Source: Nodosilinea sp. PGN35
GTDB taxonomy: Bacteria > Cyanobacteriota > Cyanobacteriia > Phormidesmidales > Phormidesmidaceae
Direction: 5' to 3'
Length of the DNA: 64,000 nucleotides
Assembly (NCBI RefSeq): GCF_029109325.1
Contig: NZ_JAQKQJ010000018.1
Span: forward strand, 124,001 to 188,000
The notes under the pieces were generated by a model. That model did no database searches, had not been told where the DNA came from, and worked only from the letters and a program-made list of their open reading frames with translations. Below, one piece after another: positions 42,721 to 51,657 of this stretch; position 1 is the stretch's first letter; the number at the start of each line of letters is the position of its first letter. The position numbers and the translations under genes were made by a program.

Positions 42721-44628
42721 ATGGGAAAAGTAGTTGGAATCGACCTCGGTACCACCAACTCTGTGGTTGCCGTGATGGAAGGGGGCAAGCCCACCGTTAT
42801 CGCTAACGCCGAAGGCTTTCGCACCACCCCCTCGGTTGTCGCCTACGCTAAGAACGGCGATCGCCTGGTTGGCCAGATCGCCAAGCGCCAGGCGGTGATG
42901 AACACCGAGAACACCTTTTATTCTGTCAAGCGCTTCATCGGTCGTCGCTACGACGAAGTCGGCACCGAGTCTACGGAAGTCGCCTACAAAGTGCTGAACG
43001 TAGGCAACAACGTCAAAATTGACTGCCCCCAGGCGGGTCAGCAGTTCTCCCCGGAAGAGATTTCGGCCCAGATTTTGCGCAAGCTAGCCGACGACGCCGG
43101 TAAGTACCTGGGCGAAAAAGTCACCCAGGCGGTGATCACCGTGCCCGCCTACTTCAACGACTCCCAGCGCCAGGCTACCAAAGACGCCGGTAAGATTGCC
43201 GGTCTCGAAGTGCTGCGGATCATCAATGAGCCCACCGCCGCTTCCCTAGCCTATGGGCTAGACCGCAAGAGCAACGAAACCATTCTGGTGTTTGACCTGG
43301 GTGGCGGTACCTTCGACGTCTCCATTCTCGAAGTGGGCGACGGCGTGTTTGAGGTGCTGGCGACCTCCGGTGACACCCACCTGGGCGGCGACGACTTCGA
43401 CAAAAAGATCGTCGATTACCTGGCCGGTGAGTTTCAAAAAATGGAAGGCATCGACCTGCGCAAAGACAAGCAGGCCCTCCAGCGCCTGACCGAGGCCGCT
43501 GAAAAAGCCAAAATTGAGCTGTCCAGCGTCACCCAGGCCGAGATCAACCTGCCCTTTATCACCGCCACCCAGGACGGCCCCAAGCACCTGGAGATGACCC
43601 TCACCCGAGGCAAGTTTGAGGAGCTGTGCGCCGATCTGATCGATCGCTGCCGCGTTCCAGTAGAGCAGGCGCTCAAAGATGCCAAAGTGGCCAAAACCGC
43701 CATCGACGAGGTGGTGCTGGTGGGCGGCTCGACCCGCATCCCCGCCATTAAGGACGTGGTCAAGCGCACCCTCGACAAAGAGCCCAACGAGACCGTCAAC
43801 CCCGACGAGGTCGTCGCCATCGGTGCGGCGGTTCAGGGTGGCGTGCTGGCGGGAGAAGTCAAAGACATTCTGCTGCTCGATGTCACCCCCCTGTCTTTGG
43901 GAGTCGAAACCCTGGGCGGCGTGATGACCAAGCTCATCCCCCGCAACACCACCATCCCGACCAAAAAGTCGGAGGTGTTCTCCACCGCCCAAGATGGCCA
44001 GACCAACGTGGAGATCAAAGTGCTCCAGGGCGAGCGCGAAATGGCCAGCGACAACAAGAGCCTGGGTACCTTCCAGCTCTCCGGCATCCCTGCCGCGCCC
44101 CGTGGTGTACCTCAGATCGAGGTGATCTTTGACATCGATGCCAACGGCATTCTCAATGTCACCGCTAAAGACAAGGGCACTGGCAAGGAGCAGACCATCA
44201 CCATTTCGGGTGCCTCTACCCTCGATGAGAACGAGGTCGAGCGCATGGTGAAAGATGCCGAGGCCAACGCCGCCGCCGACAAAGAGCGCCGCGAACGCAT
44301 CGACCTCAAGAACCAGGCCGACTCGCTCACCTACCAGGCTGAGAAGCAGCTGGCCGATATGGGCGACAAGGTGCCCGCCGCCGACAAAGAAAAGGCCGAA
44401 GAGCAGATCAAGTCGCTGCGCACCGCCATCGAAGCTGAGGACTTTGACACCATCAAAACCCTCACTGGCGAGCTGCAACAGACTCTCTACGGCATCAGCA
44501 CCAACCTGTACCAGCAGGCGGGCGGCGATGCCGGTGCCCCCGGTCCCGATGCCGCTGCCGAGGGCGGCAGCACCGACGGTGGTGACGATGTGATCGATGC
44601 CGAGTTCTCTGAGCCCGGCTCCAACTAA
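42721..44628 (+). CDS. dnaK: Molecular chaperone DnaK (Hsp70), DnaK2-like
   Basis: ATP-dependent Hsp70 chaperone working with DnaJ and GrpE in protein folding. The 635-residue protein has the nucleotide-binding signatures VGIDLGTTNSVVAVMEGG, VFDLGGGTFDVSIL and VVLVGGSTRIPAIKD. The substrate-binding domain follows (DVTPLSLGVETLGGVMTKLIP), then the helical lid and an acidic C-terminus ending DDVIDAEFSEPGS. Length and tail fit the main cyanobacterial DnaK2 paralogue. GGAG lies 10 nt before the ATG at 42721. No CIRCE (HrcA) element was found upstream. A strong terminator follows the gene, and dnaJ and grpE are not adjacent. Confidence 0.97.
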   Translation: MGKVVGIDLGTTNSVVAVMEGGKPTVIANAEGFRTTPSVVAYAKNGDRLVGQIAKRQAVMNTENTFYSVKRFIGRRYDEVGTESTEVAYKVLNVGNNVKIDCPQAGQQFSPEEISAQILRKLADDAGKYLGEKVTQAVITVPAYFNDSQRQATKDAGKIAGLEVLRIINEPTAASLAYGLDRKSNETILVFDLGGGTFDVSILEVGDGVFEVLATSGDTHLGGDDFDKKIVDYLAGEFQKMEGIDLRKDKQALQRLTEAAEKAKIELSSVTQAEINLPFITATQDGPKHLEMTLTRGKFEELCADLIDRCRVPVEQALKDAKVAKTAIDEVVLVGGSTRIPAIKDVVKRTLDKEPNETVNPDEVVAIGAAVQGGVLAGEVKDILLLDVTPLSLGVETLGGVMTKLIPRNTTIPTKKSEVFSTAQDGQTNVEIKVLQGEREMASDNKSLGTFQLSGIPAAPRGVPQIEVIFDIDANGILNVTAKDKGTGKEQTITISGASTLDENEVERMVKDAEANAAADKERRERIDLKNQADSLTYQAEKQLADMGDKVPAADKEKAEEQIKSLRTAIEAEDFDTIKTLTGELQQTLYGISTNLYQQAGGDAGAPGPDAAAEGGSTDGGDDVIDAEFSEPGSN

Positions 44629-44661
44629 CTCAACTGACCCACAGCTTTGCTTCGGCTAGCT

Positions 44662-44696
44662 AAAAGGCGGAGAGCGATCGCTCTCCGCCTTTTTTT
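44662..44696 (+). terminator. Rho-independent terminator of dnaK
   Basis: A 32-bp perfect palindrome (left half AAAAGGCGGAGAGCGA) is followed by T's (seven T in a row, from 44690). It lies 33 bp after the dnaK stop. The HIP1 octamer is at its centre. Confidence 0.9.
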
Positions 44697-44830
44697 AAGG
44701 TCGCTGCCTTGGCCCTATCCCTTGGCCCAGACCCAGGCATTTCCCATCTAACCCATCAATCTCCCTAGAGAAGTTGCTAGCATTGCTCTACAGAGGGTAG
44801 ACCCGATTGATTAATCAAGGGCACCTAGCT

Positions 44831-45163
44831 ATGCAAAGTATCTCCATCAAGGACGAATACGCCGAGGTCTTTAGCACCCTAGGAGACTTACAGGCTGCCA
44901 TTGACACCGCCTTACAACGTCACGCTATTGAGAAAATCACCCAAAAAATCAATGAGCTGAGGCATCAAGATGTAGCCTACACCACTAAGTACGGCATGAG
45001 CTACACCGATTTTTCAACTAAAGCATCCACAGACGTTGAGTTTGTGAATCATGTCGAGCAATCTATTGAGAAAACTTGGGAGATTGACCTGGCCAACTGG
45101 GAGTTTTGCCAGCGAGGAATCGAAGATTGGATGCAAAAGTTGCAGACTATTATGCTGGCGTAA
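44831..45163 (+). CDS. Antitoxin-like small protein (first of an AT-rich pair)
   Basis: A 110-residue acidic helical protein: YAEVFSTLGDLQAAIDTALQ, a central KYGMSYTDFSTKA segment and a Trp/Glu-rich end (TWEIDLANWEFCQRGIEDW). The KYGMS-x-x-x-F block and Trp-Glu tail are seen in small proteins paired with DUF6516-type toxins, so antitoxin is the best guess. The ATG at 44831 is preferred over an earlier frame opening at 44807; no clear ribosome binding site. Its 3' end overlaps the next gene by 37 bp. Base composition is visibly lower in GC than in dnaK next door, which suggests later acquisition. Confidence 0.6.
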   Translation: MQSISIKDEYAEVFSTLGDLQAAIDTALQRHAIEKITQKINELRHQDVAYTTKYGMSYTDFSTKASTDVEFVNHVEQSIEKTWEIDLANWEFCQRGIEDWMQKLQTIMLA

Positions 45164-45570
45164 TTCGGCTAGCTGAAACAACATTTACTACCTTTCAAAA
45201 GTCGATAGACTCTACACCCAAGCGCTCCATCTTGCGACTAGAGGCCACTTATGGGGTCTACAGGGTATTAGTGACAGAGCTTTTTAGCAATCAAATCCGT
45301 AAACATCGCTATTACCTGTTAAAAGGCAACTATGTTGAAGTTGGCTTTGACAACAGTCCCAACCCTCGGGCTCTAAGGCTCAAATATGGAGTAATTGGTC
45401 AATCCCGTCTGGGGGAATACATCCCTCATCTTCATCAAGTAGACAAAACTGAATTGTCCTTAACCGATGAGATATTTTTCGAGACCTTTGTCCGATGGCT
45501 CAAAGAAACTATCCCATTCCCAGCTAAGCAGCCCAGTCCTCGACGGAACAGATTGCCTGCCAGGTTTTAA
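45127..45570 (+). CDS. Toxin-like protein (DUF6516/TumE-like; second of the pair)
   Basis: A 147-residue protein. The core FSNQIRKHRYYLLKGNYVEV, then DNSPNPRALRLKYG and EYIPHLHQVDK, with a closing FFETFVRWLKE helix, follows the layout of DUF6516/TumE-like or related DUF7718 small proteins, some of which are toxins. The match is by eye and moderate. I chose TTG at 45127 (AGGA 8 nt upstream), inside the end of the upstream gene; no ATG is available. The overlap implies coupled translation, as in toxin-antitoxin operons. AT-richer than the surroundings. Confidence 0.55.
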   Translation: MDAKVADYYAGVIRLAETTFTTFQKSIDSTPKRSILRLEATYGVYRVLVTELFSNQIRKHRYYLLKGNYVEVGFDNSPNPRALRLKYGVIGQSRLGEYIPHLHQVDKTELSLTDEIFFETFVRWLKETIPFPAKQPSPRRNRLPARF

Positions 45571-45633
45571 CCTGGGCCAGGCCCTTATCCATTGTTAACC
45601 GGATTTCTGGCATACAATATTGTCAGAAATCAC

Positions 45634-46509
45634 CTACAGCAGCAGCTCTAACGAAATTCCCACCCGGCTGTCTTGGCCAAAGCGGGAGTTTTGTCGCTGA
45701 AAGTCGGTGCCCAGCCGCAGCTGCCGAGTCACCGCATAGCCGATCGCAAGACTTGTAATCCCCACTTCCCCCTCGGTGCCGGGGGCCACCCAGCGCTGGC
45801 TCAGGGCCAGGTCGGCCCCACCCCCCCGCGAGGGCACCAGCATCAGGCGCAGGCCCACATCAAGCCCCTCGGTTTGGTAGGCCGGGGTGCTGAGCGATCG
45901 ATAGCCCACGGTGGGCGCAAGGTTGACGTAGCCCCCTAGGGGCAGCAGGTAGTAGCGGGCCTCGCCGCCGTAGGATTCTCGCTGGCCGTTCCAGCTGCGG
46001 CTGTAGTCGGCGCTGGCGGTGAGGCCCGTGCCCGGCAATAAAAACACGTCCTCTACCGATGCCGTCATCCCGCCAATCTGCCCCGTGGAGGGAAACTGGG
46101 CATAGCCGACTCGCAGTCGCGTGCGAAAGCTGGGCCGGTGGCGAATTTCGTCGGCGATATCGGGGATGTCTTCGAGCCAGCGCTGGAGGGTAGGGCTGCC
46201 CTCGATGACGGCGGGGTCGAGATCGAGGGTGGGCGCTAGGGCGTCAGCATCGAGTGCCAGGGTCTCTGGCAGAGCAGCGGGGGGAGAGAGCTCAACCGTC
46301 GCGGCTGGTTCAACGACGCAGGGGGCATTGGCTGCTGGGGGCTGGGGGCAGAGGGCCGGGCTAGCCATTGAGGAACTGGGAAAAGCTTCTAGGGCGATCG
46401 CCCCTTCAGCATGGTAGGGCCTATCTTCTAGGGCGATCGCATGGTGTCCCATCCCCAGTACCGCCAGACACCCACCCAATCGCAACAGTTGAATTGTTAA
46501 TGGCACCAC
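45634..46509 (-). CDS. Exported protein with outer-membrane-barrel-like C-terminus
   Basis: A 291-residue protein of unknown function. A hydrophobic N-terminus (TIQLLRLGGCLAVLGMG) suggests export. The region to about residue 125 is low-complexity and Pro/Ala-rich. From about 130 to the end, alternating strands (RTRLRVGYAQFPST, GLTASADYSRSWNG, YYLLPLGGYVNLAPTVGYR) and a hydrophobic final strand (VGISLELLL) fit an outer-membrane beta barrel of about eight to ten strands. It opens with GTG at 46509; the next codon is also GTG. Downstream of acsF on the same strand but past a terminator, so separate. Confidence 0.65.
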   Translation of the reverse strand: MVPLTIQLLRLGGCLAVLGMGHHAIALEDRPYHAEGAIALEAFPSSSMASPALCPQPPAANAPCVVEPAATVELSPPAALPETLALDADALAPTLDLDPAVIEGSPTLQRWLEDIPDIADEIRHRPSFRTRLRVGYAQFPSTGQIGGMTASVEDVFLLPGTGLTASADYSRSWNGQRESYGGEARYYLLPLGGYVNLAPTVGYRSLSTPAYQTEGLDVGLRLMLVPSRGGGADLALSQRWVAPGTEGEVGITSLAIGYAVTRQLRLGTDFQRQNSRFGQDSRVGISLELLL

Positions 46510-46587
46510 TCGGCGGCTCCCGACTCACACAATCGTCCTATGCATCTTACCGCCTGTGTCCAGGGCACAGCTCCCGGCTAGACAGGC

Positions 46588-46622
46588 AAAAAAAGCGGCC
46601 CCACTCCAAGAGTAAAGCCGCT
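46588..46622 (-). terminator. Rho-independent terminator of acsF
   Basis: Read on the minus strand: AGCGGC, a 17-nt loop, GCCGCT and a run of T's. It lies about 40 bp past the acsF stop. Confidence 0.75.
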
Positions 46623-46663
46623 GGGGGAAACGAGGATAGCGTTCCGGTAAAGGCTAACGACCC

Positions 46664-47740
46664 CTAGTACACCTGGCCGCGGGTCACCACGCTGTCTATG
46701 GGCTTGAGAAAGTAGAGCTGCACCAGCTGCCAGCCGATGGTGGCAATGTGGGGCAGCTGTTGTAGCTTCTTCACGAGCTTGGGCTGATTCGACTCAGCGA
46801 TCTGGCTCAGCTTAGAGTTAGCGGCAGCGGCCACATCCAGGCGCTTAAAGAAGCTGGGGTGTTCGACATTCAGCGTCAGCGGAAACACGCGCCCGGCGGT
46901 CTTATTGGTTTTCTCGATCACCTCAATGTCGTACTCACGGACATTCAACCCGAGGGATTCGTAAAAGCCCCTGGCCCGGAGATCGTTAAGGTACATGGTG
47001 GCGAACACCGAAAGCAGAAAGAAGCGGCACCACAGCCTGGCCTTCCAGTCGTTGAGAATTTGGGGCTGAGACTTCATCAGGGCCGAGAAAAAGTCGCCGT
47101 GGCGGTTTTCGTCCTGGCACCAGTTCTCAAAGAAGCGGAAAATCGGGTAGATCTCGTTCTCGGGGTGAGTTTCGAGGTGGCGGAAGATGGTGATGTAGCG
47201 CCAGTAGCCAATTTTCTCGGACAGGTAGGTGGCGTAGAGAATGAACTTGGGCTTAAAGAAGGTGTAGTCTTTGGTCTTGGTCAGAAAGCCCAGGTCTAGC
47301 TGCATATTGAAGTCAGCCATGGCCTTGTTGAGAAAGCCCGCGTGGCGCGCTTCGTCGCGCGAGATCAGGTCAAAGCACTCAGATAGCAGGGGGTTTTTGC
47401 CCTTGAGGCGACGGCTCAGTTCTTTGTAGAGCAAAAAGCCCGAGAACTCGGAGGTGCAGGAGCGCTCCAAAAATTCTACAAACACCCGCCGGGTTTCGCC
47501 AGTGACACAGTCCCAAGACTGGTCAAAAACCTCGCTGCGGACGAAGTGGTGGCGGTTGTAGTCAGCCCGCAGCTCGTCGAGGATGGCGAGCAGCTCCTCT
47601 TCGTTCATCGAGAGGTCCATGGCGGCCATCTCGTCAAAGTCGGTGGTGTAAAACCGAGGGGTGAGAATGGTGTCTTTGGCGGGAGCCTTTACCCCTGGGC
47701 GAAGCTCTTGCAATTCAGGCTTTTTAAGGGAATCTACCAT
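46664..47740 (-). CDS. acsF: Mg-protoporphyrin IX monomethyl ester oxidative cyclase AcsF
   Basis: Aerobic cyclase of chlorophyll synthesis (ChlA/AcsF); forms the fifth ring with O2 to give divinyl protochlorophyllide. The 358-residue diiron protein has the metal-binding helices FVEFLERSCTSEFSGFLLYK, then ISRDEARHAGFLNKAM and ENWCQDENRHGDFF. The N-terminus (KDTILTPRFYTTDFDEMA) and the C-terminal FLKPIDSVVTRGQVY also fit the family. It is membrane-associated and acts with Ycf54. ATG at 47740, AAGGA nearby. Monocistronic, with its own terminator. This is the oxygen-dependent enzyme, not BchE. Confidence 0.97.
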   Translation of the reverse strand: MVDSLKKPELQELRPGVKAPAKDTILTPRFYTTDFDEMAAMDLSMNEEELLAILDELRADYNRHHFVRSEVFDQSWDCVTGETRRVFVEFLERSCTSEFSGFLLYKELSRRLKGKNPLLSECFDLISRDEARHAGFLNKAMADFNMQLDLGFLTKTKDYTFFKPKFILYATYLSEKIGYWRYITIFRHLETHPENEIYPIFRFFENWCQDENRHGDFFSALMKSQPQILNDWKARLWCRFFLLSVFATMYLNDLRARGFYESLGLNVREYDIEVIEKTNKTAGRVFPLTLNVEHPSFFKRLDVAAAANSKLSQIAESNQPKLVKKLQQLPHIATIGWQLVQLYFLKPIDSVVTRGQVY

Positions 47741-48131
47741 GAGTCCTTAGATGGCGCGGTGGACGTGGGCCGGGCTATCCCCCGGCGGGCAACGGGCACG
47801 AGAGCCCTTCTGCCCAGACAGGACTAGTTCACATCCTGAGCCTGGGGAGAACTTGACTTCTCATACAAATCGCTAAATGTCAGTGTATCAGGGCTTTTAG
47901 GACAGTCGGCGGCGGTTTAAGTTTTGCAACAAAACCTTTCGGTAGATGACAGGAAAATTTTGCCAATTCGTTAAGCGGCGGCCATGGTTCAGTTTTGGCT
48001 GGGCACCATAGTAGCTGTAGTCGGCCTGGTTAAGGGGTTGCCCCTAAAACGTTCGGACCTTTGAACGGATGAGGGGGGTCTGACTTCGGCGACCATGGCT
48101 TTAACTGGCCATCGCTGGCAGGAGAAATCGT
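47741..48131. other. Divergent region between acsF and the GIDE gene
   Basis: No gene found. It holds the acsF promoter and leader (minus), then copy 3 of the R2 repeat (48004-48085) and the leader of the GIDE gene, which has AGGAG 7 nt before its ATG. Confidence 0.5.
48004..48085 (+). repeat. Dispersed repeat family R2, copy 3
   Basis: TAGCTGTAGTCGGCCTGGTTA matches the left end of copy 1 (TAGCTGTAACCAGTCTGGTTA). Further on are AAAACGTTCGG and CCTTTGAACG with GGTCTGAC, the complements of which also occur in copy 2. Confidence 0.5.
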
Positions 48132-48929
48132 ATGGCGATCGCAGGCATTGTCTTTATTGTGGCCGGGGGCGTGCTCTGGTGGGTGCAAAACCGCCAGCAG
48201 CGCCGCTGCAATCAGCTCAAGCTGGCCCGCGCCTGCCAGGCCGCCGACCTAGAGGCCACCGCCACCGCCGTCTCCAAAGAAATCGGCGGCGGCGACTGGC
48301 GCGACTACGTGTGGCTGTGGGGCACCGTCCAAACAGCCACGCCCCTCACCTCAGAGTTTAAGCAGGTGCCCTGCGTCTACTACACCAGCACCGTCATTCG
48401 CGAGTACGAAGAAACCGTGCGCGAAAAAGACAGCGATGGCCGGGTGACCAGCCGCACCCAGCGGGGGTCAGAAACCATCAGCGAACACAAGCAGCGCATT
48501 CCCTTCGACCTGGTGGACAGCTCAGGGCAGGTGCGGGTGGATCCTGAGGAGGCCAAGATTGAGCCGGTAGAGGTGCTCAACGAGTTTCGCCCTGGGGCTC
48601 CGGCTGGCGGCATGCTCTCCTTTGGGGGGTTTTCTTTGGCTCTGGGAGATGTTGGCCCTGGCGGGGCGCGGCGCACCCTGGGCTACCGCTATAGAGAGAC
48701 TATATTGCCTGTGGATCGCCCTCTACTGGTGGTGGGTACAGCGAGCGATCGCACCGGCAGCATCGCCATTGAGAAACCCGCCCAAGATGACCAGCCCTAC
48801 ATCATCACGCTGAAATCCCACGAGGCGATTACCAAGAGCGTGGGCCAGAGCGCCCAGATTGCTCTTTGGTCAATGGTGGGGTGCTTTGGAGTGGGGGCGG
48901 TGCTGCTGGTGGCGGCGATCGTGGGGTGA
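48132..48929 (+). CDS. GIDE domain membrane protein
   Basis: A 265-residue protein with an N-terminal helix (AIAGIVFIVAGGVLWWVQN) and a C-terminal helix (ALWSMVGCFGVGAVLLVAAIV). The middle is a typical GIDE domain: YVWLWGTVQTATPLTSEF, VPCVYYTSTVIREYEETV, IPFDLVDSSGQVRVDPEEA and LGYRYRETILPVDRPLLVVG. Databases call such proteins 'E3 ubiquitin ligase family', but the RING finger of eukaryotic MUL1 is absent. Probably a membrane-bound binding or scaffold protein. AGGAG lies 7 nt before the ATG at 48132. Flanked on both sides by R2 repeats. A diverged relative is at 38015-38743. Confidence 0.85.
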   Translation: MAIAGIVFIVAGGVLWWVQNRQQRRCNQLKLARACQAADLEATATAVSKEIGGGDWRDYVWLWGTVQTATPLTSEFKQVPCVYYTSTVIREYEETVREKDSDGRVTSRTQRGSETISEHKQRIPFDLVDSSGQVRVDPEEAKIEPVEVLNEFRPGAPAGGMLSFGGFSLALGDVGPGGARRTLGYRYRETILPVDRPLLVVGTASDRTGSIAIEKPAQDDQPYIITLKSHEAITKSVGQSAQIALWSMVGCFGVGAVLLVAAIVG

Positions 48930-48937
48930 ACTCCCTA

Positions 48938-49010
48938 GGGCTGTAGCCAGCACGGTTGAGACATTTTCCCAAGAACATGCAAACGTTCGAACGTTGCCAG
49001 GTTTTTGAAG
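48938..49010 (+). repeat. Dispersed repeat family R2, copy 4
   Basis: GGCTGTAGCCAG, GGTTGAGACATTTTCCC, AAGAAC and CAAACGTTCGAACG align along about 55 bp with copy 1. It lies between the convergent GIDE and M48 genes. Confidence 0.6.
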
Positions 49011-49016
49011 TACGGC

Positions 49017-50783
49017 TTAGCGCCGCCTGTTCTGAATCGATTCGTCCTCTGGAATACCTTGCTCCAGCTTGTACTCGGTGAGCAGGCGGTTCATTTTGTG
49101 GCGCATTTTCAGGTGGGTTTCAACCCCTTCGTAGGTATAGCGGTTGAAGCCGCCCTGGTCGATCAGCTGCTTGAGGTAGCTGACGCGATCGCCCGGGTTG
49201 GGGTGCGAGGCAAACCAGCTCACCCCCCGGTTGCCGTACTCCGCTTCGAGGGTGATCATCAGATTGTGCAGGCCGTCGGCGGCGTAGCGGTTGGTGGCCA
49301 GCAGCTTGGTGCCTAGAATATCCGACTGGCGCTCCATATCGCGGGAGTAGCTCGACACAATCAGGCCAGCGGTGATGTTGGCCACCTCAGGGATGGGGAT
49401 GAAGGACGCCAGGCTGGCGGTGAGGTTGCCCCGCGTCACCATTTGAAAGCCGTGGGAGAGCACCGCGTGGGCAATTTCGTGGCCCACCAGCCCGGCCAGC
49501 TCAGCCTCAGAATGGCTCTTGGTAATTGCCCCGGCGTTGATAAAAATCTTGCCGCCGGGCAGGGCAAAGGCGTTGAGGCTGTCATCCATGATCACCTCAA
49601 AGCTGTAGTCAAACTCGTCGCGCCCCGCCAGCCCCGCCAGCCGCTGGCCCATGTCGTTGACGTAGGCCCGAATTTCGGGGTCGTCTACTATCGGCAGCTG
49701 GCGCTTGACCTGCTCGGCCACCTGGTTGCCCAGGCCGCTCTCGCCCTGCATCATCAAAATGCCCGAGTTAAGGGCGCTAAATGGCCCCAGCAGCCCCCCT
49801 GTGAGAATGTACCCGGCGGCCCCGGTAATGATATTCGACACCAGGTTGCGGGTCAGGGTCTGGTTCATCTCGCCGCGAAAGCGATCGAGGTTTTGCCGGG
49901 CCAGCCCGGCCATGGCCTCGGCTTCGGGGTGCTCGGGGTTGAGAATGGCGAACTGGTTGGCGGTGATGGCGGCTTCGATCCACTGCTGGCGGGCCATCTG
50001 CACCTCGGCCTGGGCCTTGAGCAAATCGGGGTTGTAGGGGTAGCGGGCGATCGCCGCTTCCAGCACCTGCAAGGCCTCATCGGCGCGATCGTTTTGCACC
50101 AGGTAGCGGGCGTAGAGAGCCTGCCCCGGCAAAAATTCCGGGTAGTTCTTCACCAGCAGCTCCAGCGGTATCAGCACCCGGTTGGGAAACTCCGACTCAG
50201 CGCCAGCCTGGGCCTCGCGCCAGTAGACTCGGCCTGCGGGGGGCAGATCTTCGGGGTCAATCAGGGGGGCGATCGCCAGCTCTGGCCCCATTTCGGCCAG
50301 CCAGGCCGGGTCTTTAGCCGCCCGGTAGAGCAGCTCAGCATTGGCGCGATCGCCCGATTGATACAGGCGATCGGCCTCGATCAGCATCTCGCTGCGCTTG
50401 GCCACCTCCGGCGACAGGCCCGACAGCAGCAGCGCCCGGCCCAGGGTTGAGTCGGCATCCAGCTCGGCGGCATCGACGGCTGTCTCCGGCTCGATGGAGG
50501 GAATATCGGGCTGCTTGGGCGGTAGCTTCAGGGTGCCGTCGGGCTGTTCGGGGAAGGGGGTGGGCAGCGTATTCTCAGGCAGGGCTGCTGGCTCTACCTG
50601 AAGTGTCTCTTCGGCATTGGCCAGCAGGGCCGAGGGTGCTGCGGCCCCCGGCTCTGGCTCTGCCGCCAACCCTGGAACGCTGCTCAGGCCCTGACTCAGC
50701 AGCACCACCCCCAAAAAACTGGCCAGTAGCACGGCCCAAAACCGCTGCGCTGACGGAGCCTGGCCTCTAGTCAATCGCCCCAT
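49017..50783 (-). CDS. M48 family metalloprotease (BepA-like)
   Basis: A 588-residue exported zinc protease with TPR-like repeats. A signal peptide (FWAVLLASFLGVVLLSQGL) leads to a Pro/Glu-rich stretch, then helical TPR-type repeats (about 130-300: ALYARYLVQNDRADEALQVL, then QANLDRF-like pairs). The peptidase domain has the zinc motif GHEIAHAVLSHG (His435, Glu436, His439) and the third ligand in RQSDILGTKLL. This combination resembles E. coli BepA, an outer-membrane quality-control protease, but with the TPRs N-terminal. The ATG at 50783 has AGGGAG 5 nt upstream; an earlier start at 50876 would put 31 residues before the signal peptide. Periplasmic. Confidence 0.85.
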   Translation of the reverse strand: MGRLTRGQAPSAQRFWAVLLASFLGVVLLSQGLSSVPGLAAEPEPGAAAPSALLANAEETLQVEPAALPENTLPTPFPEQPDGTLKLPPKQPDIPSIEPETAVDAAELDADSTLGRALLLSGLSPEVAKRSEMLIEADRLYQSGDRANAELLYRAAKDPAWLAEMGPELAIAPLIDPEDLPPAGRVYWREAQAGAESEFPNRVLIPLELLVKNYPEFLPGQALYARYLVQNDRADEALQVLEAAIARYPYNPDLLKAQAEVQMARQQWIEAAITANQFAILNPEHPEAEAMAGLARQNLDRFRGEMNQTLTRNLVSNIITGAAGYILTGGLLGPFSALNSGILMMQGESGLGNQVAEQVKRQLPIVDDPEIRAYVNDMGQRLAGLAGRDEFDYSFEVIMDDSLNAFALPGGKIFINAGAITKSHSEAELAGLVGHEIAHAVLSHGFQMVTRGNLTASLASFIPIPEVANITAGLIVSSYSRDMERQSDILGTKLLATNRYAADGLHNLMITLEAEYGNRGVSWFASHPNPGDRVSYLKQLIDQGGFNRYTYEGVETHLKMRHKMNRLLTEYKLEQGIPEDESIQNRRR

Positions 50784-51015
50784 GACATCTCCCTCAAGCT
50801 GATTTCTCTGTAAGTTCTCTGTAGCAAACGGGGCCACGCTCCCTGGGTGACGGGCGGGGGCGAGAGCCAGGGCCATATCTGCATGACACTATCTCTAGGA
50901 TTAAGTTCCTGCCTGGCACCTTACTCATTCTGACCAATGCTTTGCCAAGCCAGAATTTATGCTTCTATAATTTTGTTAAATAAATGTAACGCCGCAAAAC
51001 GCACCACGGAGCCCC

Positions 51016-51495
51016 ATGACTTTAGACACCATTCAACCCTGGCTCAACTTTGTTCACCCCATAGTGATGTGGCTGCTGCTGGCGACCACCCTCTACGCCC
51101 TCTACCTGGGGGTTCAGGCCCGTCGCACCCGCCTGGCCGATGCCGAAACCCGCAAAGAGCTTATCAAGGGCAAGTTTGCCCTCAAGCACCACAAGGTGGG
51201 TTCGGTGCTGCTGGCCTTTATGGTGATCAGCACCGTGGGGGCCATGGGGGTTACCTACCTAGAGGCGGGCAAGCTGTTTGTGGGGCCCCACCTGCTGGTG
51301 GGTCTGGGCATGGCTACCCTGATTGCTGTGTCGGCGGCGCTGGTGCCCTTTATGCAAAAGGGCAGTGAGACGGCCCGGCTCACCCACATCACCCTCAATA
51401 TGGTGCTGGTTGGGCTGTTTAGTTGGCAGGCGTTTACCGGCATGAAAATCGTGCAGCGGCTGCTGTCTGACCTCCAGACCACCACTGGCTCCTAG
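51016..51495 (+). CDS. DUF4079 family membrane protein
   Basis: A 159-residue, four-helix membrane protein of the DUF4079 family, which is common in cyanobacteria; function unknown. Conserved elements: NFVHPIVMWLLLATTLYALYL (in outline), the KFALKHHKVGSVLLAFMV histidine pair, GPHLLVGLGMATL and THITLNMVLVGLFSWQAFTG. The paired His in helices recall cytochrome b561-type heme ligands, which is inference only. ATG at 51016 after an AT-rich leader; weak ribosome binding site. Divergent from the M48 gene. An R1 repeat follows directly. Confidence 0.85.
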   Translation: MTLDTIQPWLNFVHPIVMWLLLATTLYALYLGVQARRTRLADAETRKELIKGKFALKHHKVGSVLLAFMVISTVGAMGVTYLEAGKLFVGPHLLVGLGMATLIAVSAALVPFMQKGSETARLTHITLNMVLVGLFSWQAFTGMKIVQRLLSDLQTTTGS

Positions 51496-51499
51496 GGTT

Positions 51500-51621
51500 C
51501 GGTCAAAAAAATTAATGACGGGAAATGTGACCTAGGGAAAGCGGTTCACGGTAAGCGGTTTAAGGCGAGCCGTTTACCGTAGACCGTCAACCCGTCGCAT
51601 TGGACTTAACTGACTACTAGC
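51500..51621 (+). repeat. Dispersed repeat family R1, copy C
   Basis: GGTCAAAAAAATTAATGACG opens the copy, and ACTTAACTGACTACTAG closes it. The ends are imperfect inverted repeats (GTCA...AATGACGGG against CCCGTCGCATT...TGAC). The core is CGGTTCA, CGGTAAG and later CCGTTTACCGTAGACCG. Lies just after the DUF4079 stop. Confidence 0.75.
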
Positions 51622-51657
51622 GTGTTTTTGTAGAAACTTTTCTTAACTCGAATCAGG

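Noticed and set aside
43258..44478. 406-codon open frame antisense to dnaK
   Set aside because: Shadow of the strongly conserved dnaK; no recognisable domain and no ribosome binding site.
49443..50450. 335-codon open frame antisense to the M48 protease gene
   Set aside because: Shadow frame; the M48 motif, signal peptide and ribosome binding site are on the opposite strand.
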